A DNA stretch of 64,000 nt from Ochotona curzoniae (Eukaryota > Chordata > Mammalia > Lagomorpha > Ochotonidae): assembly GCF_017591425.1 (NCBI RefSeq), contig NW_024466599.1, forward strand, positions 57,363,501 to 57,427,500, in the 5' to 3' direction. Positions 57,182 through 64,000 of the stretch are shown one piece after another; position 1 is the stretch's first letter; each line of letters begins with the position of its first letter. Under the pieces are notes generated by a model, which saw only the letters and a list, made by a program, of their open reading frames with translations, was not told the origin of the DNA and did not search any database. Position numbers and translations under genes: made by a program.

Positions 57182-59574
57182 TGTGAATATTTTTAAGAAC
57201 AACCTGTTTTCATACAAACGATCTATCTCTAGGAAATAACTCTTTAACCAAATATTTGCTCTGTAAGCAAAAACTCTTGTCAAACAATGAGAAGAGAAAA
57301 TAAAATGCAATAAAACAAATCATTTGCTGGGCTTCCCAGGCACAAAGTCACATTCAGTTCTTATGTCCTTCTCCTTTAGAAACTTCAAAGCAGCAAATGG
57401 ATTTTGTATATTATTTATTTCCTTCATTACTTCTCAGAGTAGAAGTTTCTATTTCTGCTTACAATTTTAACACCAAGTTCTAAAATAAAGTCTACTACAT
57501 AAAAGCAATAAAAAGTGTTCAATCTGTCAGATAACCCTTCGCAACAAGCTGTTATTTTCCCTATAAATGTAATGAGTTATCTCTGATACTGAGTAAACAT
57601 GTAAGCCTCAGAGCAAAATGTTTTATGTCCTGGAATATGTGGGAACATGTATCATAAATTGTTTCTCTTTCTTTCCTTAAAAGAGAGTATCATTTAACAA
57701 GTTATTTTGTCTTCTGAGTTCTATTGAAAAATTTCTATACAGACTGAGATTAACCAATTTTGGAATATAATCTTACATTTGGAAGACAAAGATCAAGAAA
57801 AGATATTTCCTATACTAATAGGGAAAACAGAGAGAAAAGATCAAATTGAAAATACTGACCTTTTGAGAAAATTATAAAATAGCATAAAAACTCAACAGAG
57901 CATTATGAAAATGCACAAAAAAGAATGTTCTTAGAAAGTCTAAGTTTTGAAATAATTACAACCAGATAGGTCTTAAAAATAAACGTGGAGCAATATTTTT
58001 TCTAAGTGTGAAACAAATGTCAAGGCCTAGAAAAATAGAAAAGCAGATACTACAATACATATTAACTTGGGTGACTTGAAGCTTGATTTGGAGGAAATTT
58101 AAAGGTAAAGAACAGAGAAAGCAAGAGAAATTCCTCAAAAGAACAACGTGAAATTATTTTCCAAAGTGGAAAAGAGATCTATATCTAAAAACAGAAAAAT
58201 CTTACCAAATTGTAAATAAACCAAGTGATAAAAGACCCATATTTCAAATTTTGGTATACTGAAAAATTTGCCCATACTGGAGAAAGCAAGGAACTTATTT
58301 TAACAATATGAAAATAAAATAAACATAGAGAAAAGAGATTTGATTGACACTTTGACAGAAAATAATGTGGGAATTTCCTCATGACTTAGGAAAGATTCTG
58401 AATCCACAAATGAATGTCCACACAAATAACCACAGTGAGAGAGTATAATGACGTATTTGTTGATACATACATTTCTAAAATTTCATCTAAAGACACATTT
58501 GATTAGAATGTGGGACGAACAGGACAATTTAAGAGAAGTGACAGCGTGTCCCACAGGAAAGAGTGAGATCATTCATATGGCCTAGCTGGGAGCCCAGACA
58601 GCTCTGTGTAGCTGGCTGGAGGGGACATGCAGGCACAGCAGGGGGAACCTCTGGACGAAGGCTCCTAAGGCAACACACTCCATAAACTACAGCACGTGTT
58701 GTAGAATCTGAAACTTTAGGTTATGGTCAAGACAGAATGCAATCAAGAAGCACACACATGCTATGGGGAAAAAAATAACCAAAAGAATATCATAGGTAAC
58801 TATAGAATTGTATCTTACCACAGTGAGGAACATGATCAAAATTACAGAAGCGTAATTGTAGATTTAAAACAGACTGTAAATATAATAAGCCTTGAACTAT
58901 TAAGATAAATAATTAACAGAGGTTGTAGTTAACATGGGCGATGTAAGGAGAGGTCACGAGGAGGATAAAATGTCTTTTTTACAAGAAAGACTTTAAAAAA
59001 AATTTAAAGGGGAGAAACGGATGTTGTCATATGAAACAATATGTCACAGACATGCACTGATAATCAATATATTAAGGAAAACATTATTTTAATGATATGG
59101 GACAAGTAAACTATATCCTCACTCAACATAATAGAAATTCAATAGCTGGTAAACACACGGATCGATTTATATTAGTATAAGTTCATTGTTTAGGGATGAC
59201 TGCAGGAATAGTTACTGCCAGAATTTAAAGCGTAAACAGAAATGAATTTATCCGGGGAGCAATACTTGAAATAGATCCTGAGGCAAAACCTATTCCTTTT
59301 CATAAGTTTATTTTCTACATTAGCTTACTTTAAAATTGTACATAATCAATTATAGCAATTTAAGTATAGGCAAATTATATCATCCATTCTTCCTTGAATT
59401 ATTATACCATTCTGCAACTCCTCATACAATAATATTTTGTGTACGTCTTTACTGACACCAAAAATGAGCTTAGAGAAAATTGCTATCTATGCCAGCAAGG
59501 ATCTTGAGATCCATATTGCACTGTTTAATAATACAAAGTGATTCCACATTAACTCAATGTCTATTTTCTACTAC
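57182..59574. other. Repeat-poor sequence, 2.4 kb
   Basis: No recognised element. A GC-richer patch at 58550-58690 (GGGAGCCCAGACAGC, GGCTGGAGGGGACATGC) stands out but has neither an open frame nor a complete splice-bounded exon. Confidence 0.45.
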
Positions 59575-59808
59575 TAATTCACCCCCAAGATGACAGCAAA
59601 GGCTAGCCAGGAGCCAGGCTGAAATCCATCTGGGTCTCCTACACGGGTATCAGGGACTCAGCTAGCTGGGCCATCTTATGTTTCTTCTCCAGTATGTTAC
59701 CAGGGAGCTGAATCAGAAGTGGAACAACTGGGAAATGAACTGATGCCTGTATGGGATGCTCGTGTTGAAGATGATGACTTCACTTGTCCACACTCTAATG
59801 CTAGCCAT
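59575..59808 (-). mobile_element. Old lagomorph SINE, antisense
   Basis: GCCAGGAGCCAGGCTGAAATCC, CCATCTGGGTCTCCTACACG, GTATGTTACCAGGGAGCTG and CCTGTATGGGATGCTCGTG. The tail side is truncated. Confidence 0.83.
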
Positions 59809-60334
59809 CAAAATCTATTTTTAGGGCTACCCTGATTAGCATAATGTCTTTTTATACATATTATGTATTTTCTCTTTTACAATGGTCTACTTTCACCATA
59901 CTTAACCTACACCCTATCTCCACTTTCTTAATGGCAAGGTTACTCTATTATTTTCATTAGGAATTCTAGGTAAGTGTTGAGGGGGCAGGAATTGAGTTAG
60001 TTTTATTATCAGATGCTATGTTAATATGGTATATTTAAAATGCAACTTCTTTTCTTTCTGTGTCAATCATTACAATTTATGTCCAGACCTTGTATTGGAC
60101 CTCGCAGTTAGGGTATCCACATCCAATATGGGAGTAGCTTCTGAATCAGTAACAAAGTATCAATTTAATGGTTGAGAATGACTTGAGGAGAAAACTCTCA
60201 TTTTATTTCTTGCATTTTATTTATCAAAATGGTACCCATATTTTAACATAATTAGCAGTATGGTATGATGGTAATTAATGACATAAATGAGTGGAATATT
60301 ATGTTTCACCTCTTTTGTATTTAAAACAAAAATT
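59809..60334. other. Unassigned sequence
   Basis: About 0.5 kb of AT-rich sequence between two antisense SINEs. Nothing recognised. Confidence 0.5.
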
Positions 60335-60575
60335 CTTTATTTCTTTGATGGGTACAAAGATATTCCCTTGCACTGGTTTGTTGTCTAAATGCCCCCCAAA
60401 GCCAGGGCCTGACTGAAATCAGGAGCCAGAAATGCAATATAGGTTTCCTAAGTGAGCTATCAAAACTGCCTGCCTGGGTCTGTATTTGGCAGGAAATTGG
60501 AACCAAGAAACAAACCCAGATACTCCAATGTGGTAGATACTTTGCATAGTGATCAAGAGGACACTTGGGCCACCC
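60335..60575 (-). mobile_element. Old lagomorph SINE, antisense
   Basis: CAAAGCCAGGGCCTGACTG, AAATCAGGAGCCAGAAATGC, CAAACCCAGATACTCCAATG and AGAGGACACTTGGGCC. Matches the reversed older SINE with the lineage-specific AACCCAGGCACTCCGATG equivalent. Confidence 0.78.
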
Positions 60576-60619
60576 CTATTTTCTATGGGACTGACTAAGT
60601 TCTAAGGCAGGCTCCACTT
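60576..60619 (+). mobile_element. SINE 5' piece of a second nested pair
   Basis: TATGGGACTGACTAAGTTC and GGCAGGCTCCACTT correspond to the box B region of the plus-strand SINE. It stops at CTCCACTT, exactly where the nested SINE at 45.5 kb interrupts its host. The host resumes at about 60883. Confidence 0.6.
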
Positions 60620-60880
60620 TTTTTTTTCTAAAGTTTATTTATTTGAAAGGGAGAGTTACATAGAAAGAGACAGAGAAAGACAGAGAAATTTCATGCATTC
60701 ATTCCTCAAATGCCTGGGATCCAGGAGTTTCTTCTGGGTCTCCCAAGAGGCCTGAGGACTTGGGCCATTGTCTACTGCTTTCCCAGGCACATTAGCAGGG
60801 AACTGGATTAGATGTAGAACAGGTCAGACTTCAGTTGACACCTGTTTGAGAAGCTGATACCACAGAAGGAAGCTTAGCAT
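60620..60880 (-). mobile_element. SINE inserted antisense into another SINE
   Basis: T run, AAAGTTTATTTATTTGAAAG, GAGACAGAGAAAGACAG, TTTCTTCTGGGTCTCCC, CTGCTTTCCCAGGCACATTAG and CAGGGAACTGGATTAG, ending near GGAAGCTTAGC. CTCCACTT on the left and TACTACTT on the right may be its target duplications. Confidence 0.87.
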
Positions 60881-60882
60881 GT

Positions 60883-61080
60883 GTTACTACTTCTGATTCC
60901 AGTTTCTTGCTATTGATCACCCTGAAAGGGAGAAGATGGCATATCAAGAACTTTGGTGCTGGTCATTCGCATGTACCTACATAGGGGTCCTGGCCTAATC
61001 CTGGCTTTTATCTGCATTTGGGGAATCATTCACTGTCTCTGTCTCTCTGTCTTTTGGAACAAATAAATACAATTTAAAAT
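60883..61080 (+). mobile_element. SINE 3' piece of a second nested pair
   Basis: Resumes at ACTTCTGATTCCAGTTTCTTGC, then CCTAATCCTGGCTTTTATC, GCATTTGGGGAATCATTC, a CTGTCTCTGTCTCTCTG tract and AACAAATAAATAC tail. Confidence 0.75.
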
Positions 61081-62054
61081 GAAGAGCTCAGTTCTTATTG
61101 AAGAAGTTTTTCTCTCTTTATCCAGTAATGTTTTCATTTTCTTAAATATCATTTCCCCTTCTCGTTTTGCTCTTTTGGCATTTTGATGTCATAGATGATA
61201 TTTCTACATGGTTTCATAGAGATATATTCAACAAAACAATGAGACTTAAGAAATAAATATTGGCTGGATTTTGCCACTTTGTTTTTAAAAATAGAGAAAA
61301 TTCTAGTGACATCTGTTGTATTTAATCATGAAAAATTGATCCAGCTAGATATGCCATTTTAAACTCTAAGGTGAGTGTTTTATAGAATACCAAGTATGCA
61401 CAAAAGAAACTTCTACTGAAAGCATAAAACAGATGAAATTAATATTTAAGAAACAATGTGTTACAGTTCAGCAAGTTACCATAAAATCTGGTAGAGACTC
61501 CCAGAAGAGAGAAATATTAACATGAAAAAGTCAAGGAATAATGCGACTTTCCTAATAACTTATCTCAAGTGAAAGGCAAATTCAATTAGTAACATTTTCT
61601 TAGACCTAAAATTTTATAAGGAATGTGATAATAATTTTAGATTGTGTGTGAAAAGTGTATTAGACCTTATACACTTATGAAACATGAGGTGTTAATGTTT
61701 ATACTAGAACTATTGAAAATAGGCCTCTTTTGGAGTATTAATGGAGTGATTTAGCAAATGATCTTGATGTTTAATCCACATTTCCAACTTATCCAAAATA
61801 TTCCAGTGATTTTGTTTTACCTCTCTTCCTCCCACGCATGATCTATAGTATTAAGATGTGTCAATCTTCAAATATATCCCATTATCTACATATTGCACAA
61901 CTATGATCCTATCCACATGCTAACAAACACCGATGGATTGTAGTAGAATTCCTCTAATTATCCTCGGGTTTCAGACATGCTAATCTAAGATCCAACTACC
62001 AAAAAATAGCTACAGTGACTTTCTCAAAATCTAAAACCAGTAATGAAATTTCTC
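61081..62054. other. Unassigned sequence, 1.0 kb
   Basis: AT-rich with nothing recognised. Confidence 0.5.
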
Positions 62055-62165
62055 ATGATATAAAATAAGGTCTATACAGCTCCATTATTCACATCCCCTT
62101 CCCTCTCTGACTTTATCTAACTCAGTTTTCCTCACCGATTACTCCTCAGCCACACTGAGATGCTC
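62055..62165 (+). mobile_element. L2 fragment
   Basis: CCCCTTCCCTCTCTGACTTTATC, CCGATTACTCCTCAGCC and ACACTGAGATGC parallel the L2 segment containing CAGCCTCATCTCC and CTCCAGCCACACTGG. It may be part of the same insertion as the L2 at 62.5 kb. Confidence 0.55.
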
Positions 62166-62479
62166 AGTGCAGATTAAAGAACTTTGGCTTCTAGGTTTCT
62201 AAGGGATTTAAGAATCTTCTTCCTGCTGTTTTTTTTTTTTTTTTCAGCCCAGCGTCATCCTCTCCCAGCAAAGCAGAGCAGTGGCTAATAATGTGGACCC
62301 TCAATCTTGACTTGCTGAATTAAAGATCGAGTTGAATTAAAATAAAAGCAGTTACTTTAATTTGGAAATTGTCCTAGAGGGTTTCACCTAGCCTACCAGA
62401 TAATGTCATCTACCACAAAAAGACATGATCAGGATTAAAACATTCAGCATAAAATGCTTCAAAGATTTCTACTTGTAGA
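62166..62479. other. Unassigned insert between L2 pieces
   Basis: Contains a T16 run (62229-62244) followed by CAGCCCAGCG. The run could mark the tail of an antisense insertion, but I see no family. Confidence 0.35.
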
Positions 62480-62790
62480 AAATGTCTGCACAATGTCTCT
62501 CTTCATTATCCCAGCATGCAATACACTTTCCCAACTGTTGGGACATTTAAAATATCACCTTTTAAAGATTCTTCTCTGTCTAATGTATCTAAAGCAGATA
62601 CACTTTCCTCTCCCCATTTCCTTTTACATTTTTTAAATCATGGTATGTATAAGTACCAGAACTTACAATATTTTCTTGTATCATCGAATTTCATTCTCCA
62701 TAGTCTAAGTCCCACTAGCACAAGGGATTGGCCAGTTGTTTTTCCCAGTCCACAGGATACTGTCACATAATGAGCACTGAATAAATCTAG
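62480..62790 (+). mobile_element. L2 3' end
   Basis: AAATATCACCTTTTAAAGATTC, CTCTCCCCATTTCCTTTTAC, AGTCCCACTAGCAC, GCCAGTTGTTTTTCCC and GAGCACTGAATAAATC follow the L2 terminal region (AATGTCACCTCCTCAGAG, CCCCCACTAGAATGTAAGC, GGTGCTCAATAAATATT). Confidence 0.75.
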
Positions 62791-64000
62791 GGAAAGAAAA
62801 AGAGAAAAATTGAAGGTTCCAGAACATAGCTTTGAATGTTTTAGTGATTTTTGTTTTCTAACAAGTGTTCCATTAAGCAATGATCCTAATGAAATACAGA
62901 ATCCCAAAATTTCCTAAACCTGGAAACTATTTTTCCATGCTGATCCAAAACAATATGTAAAGAAATGAAGACTATTTTCATGTCATACACAACATTCTAA
63001 CAGCTTTTCCTCATCTTAAAATTTTAGATCATGCTTATCTCTAAGCAGTCTTTACAGAAGCAATACTCTAAAGCAGGTATGTATTATGCCCAGATTCCTA
63101 CAAGGATAGAAGTAAGACCATAGGACACCCATAGGACTAAAAACTCTTGGAGCTAAGACTCCAAGTACTATCAATAAAATAGTTGAAATGCTTAAGAAAA
63201 GACAAAGTGTTACACATATACATATCATTTACATATAAAGAATAGCCTCTGAAAAATTAATCCAATTCATCTGACCTTCAGAAATATAGAAAAATCTCAT
63301 CTCAAGTAATGTGGGAATAGTACCTCAAACAGCTGAATGCATAAATACCTCTCTGTCATAATAACGTCAAACCTCTATCTCACTGCCTCAATAATAATTT
63401 ATGGTTGTAGTCCAGCTTCTCCAGAAACAGAATTTTCCAGTATTCACTAATTCTAAAAGAAAAAAAAAATGACCAGTGACTGTGGATTTTACATTACTCA
63501 TTCTGTCCCTGTTCCCGGTTATAACTTGCTAGGTTAGTCATGTTTCTCTGGATTCTCTCCTGTGTATTAGAACATGCAAAGTATTTGGAATTACACTTGA
63601 GTTTGTCAAATTCAACTGAAAGTTTGTTTCTTGAATCTCAGTTCAAAAGTCTAAGTACAGGTAATTTTCAAAAATTTCAAAAAGTTGTAACTAAAGAGTA
63701 AAGAAAAGGTAGTTGAGCACCACTGCCATCATTCATGGAGCCTGCTAATGCTTGGAGGCATTGCCCCAGTAGAATTTTGATTTTAATTTTAATGTGCTTT
63801 TAATTAAAATGATTTCCTAACCTTAGGACAAGTGGCTGTTTAATGTTCTCAAGTAAAAGGTTTGAAGTACTCAAAGTTGGTAAGTTTCACATTTTGGTGA
63901 ATTGGGAGCTCAATTATTGAACTTGCGAAGTCAGTGTGATCAAGTCCTCACGGTGCTAGACTATGGCTTGGTACTGTAATGTGCTAGTCTTTCCACCTTC
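62791..64000. other. Unassigned AT-rich sequence to window end
   Basis: About 1.2 kb. TAGTCCAGCTTCTCCAGAAAC at 63407 resembles a fragment of a mammalian repeat but is too short to place. Confidence 0.5.

Noticed and set aside
58540..58700. GC-richer patch with an acceptor-like CCCCTCCAG on the minus strand
   Set aside because: No donor follows and no frame is open, so an exon call is not supported.

Overview
The window looks like mammalian intergenic or deep-intronic DNA. It is AT-rich, strongly CpG-depleted and packed with interspersed repeats. The commonest repeat is the tRNA-derived lagomorph C-repeat (CSINE). The younger copies have a form I associate with pikas (Ochotona) rather than rabbit: a box B reading GGTTCTAATCCC, then CTTGTGGCCTGGGAAAGCAG, then TCATCGGACGGAAGATCTTC. 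The order Lagomorpha is well supported; pika within it is my best inference.

No protein-coding gene, tRNA, rRNA or CRISPR array can be supported. No open frame exceeds 127 codons, and most of the longer ones lie inside SINEs or L1 pieces. This looks like a gene desert or a very large intron.

Layout. 1-6 kb: little recognisable sequence, then a cluster of younger and older CSINEs, including a head-to-tail pair sharing target duplications, and an unassigned CpG-bearing block at 4.2-4.8 kb. 6-16 kb: scattered plus-strand CSINEs, a MIR, and a short L1 with a G-rich 3' UTR. 16-24 kb: a small CpG cluster with an ATG and splice donor at 18.5 kb, an ancient LTR-like repeat, and a dense run of CSINEs. 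24-32 kb: mostly unassigned, with MIR and L2 relics. 32.06-34.65 kb: one L1 whose middle is inverted relative to both ends, with two SINEs inside. 35-40 kb: three CSINEs and otherwise repeat-poor DNA with two splice-bounded candidate exons on the minus strand. 40.6-42.4 kb: an ancient antisense L1. 42.9-43.3 kb: a betaretrovirus-like solo LTR with a duplicated 49-bp unit. 45-51 kb: nested SINEs and a polypurine tract. 52-54 kb: L1-like antisense sequence and an L1 3' end. 54-61 kb: mostly minus-strand CSINEs and a second SINE-in-SINE nest. 62-63 kb: L2.

The most interesting items are the rearranged L1, the repeated SINE-in-SINE insertion point, the duplicated LTR unit, the strand skew of the younger SINEs, and a few splice-bounded candidate exons. 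I did not find a convincing new biological system. Family names come from memory of consensus sequences, so boundaries are good to roughly 5-20 bases unless target duplications fix them.
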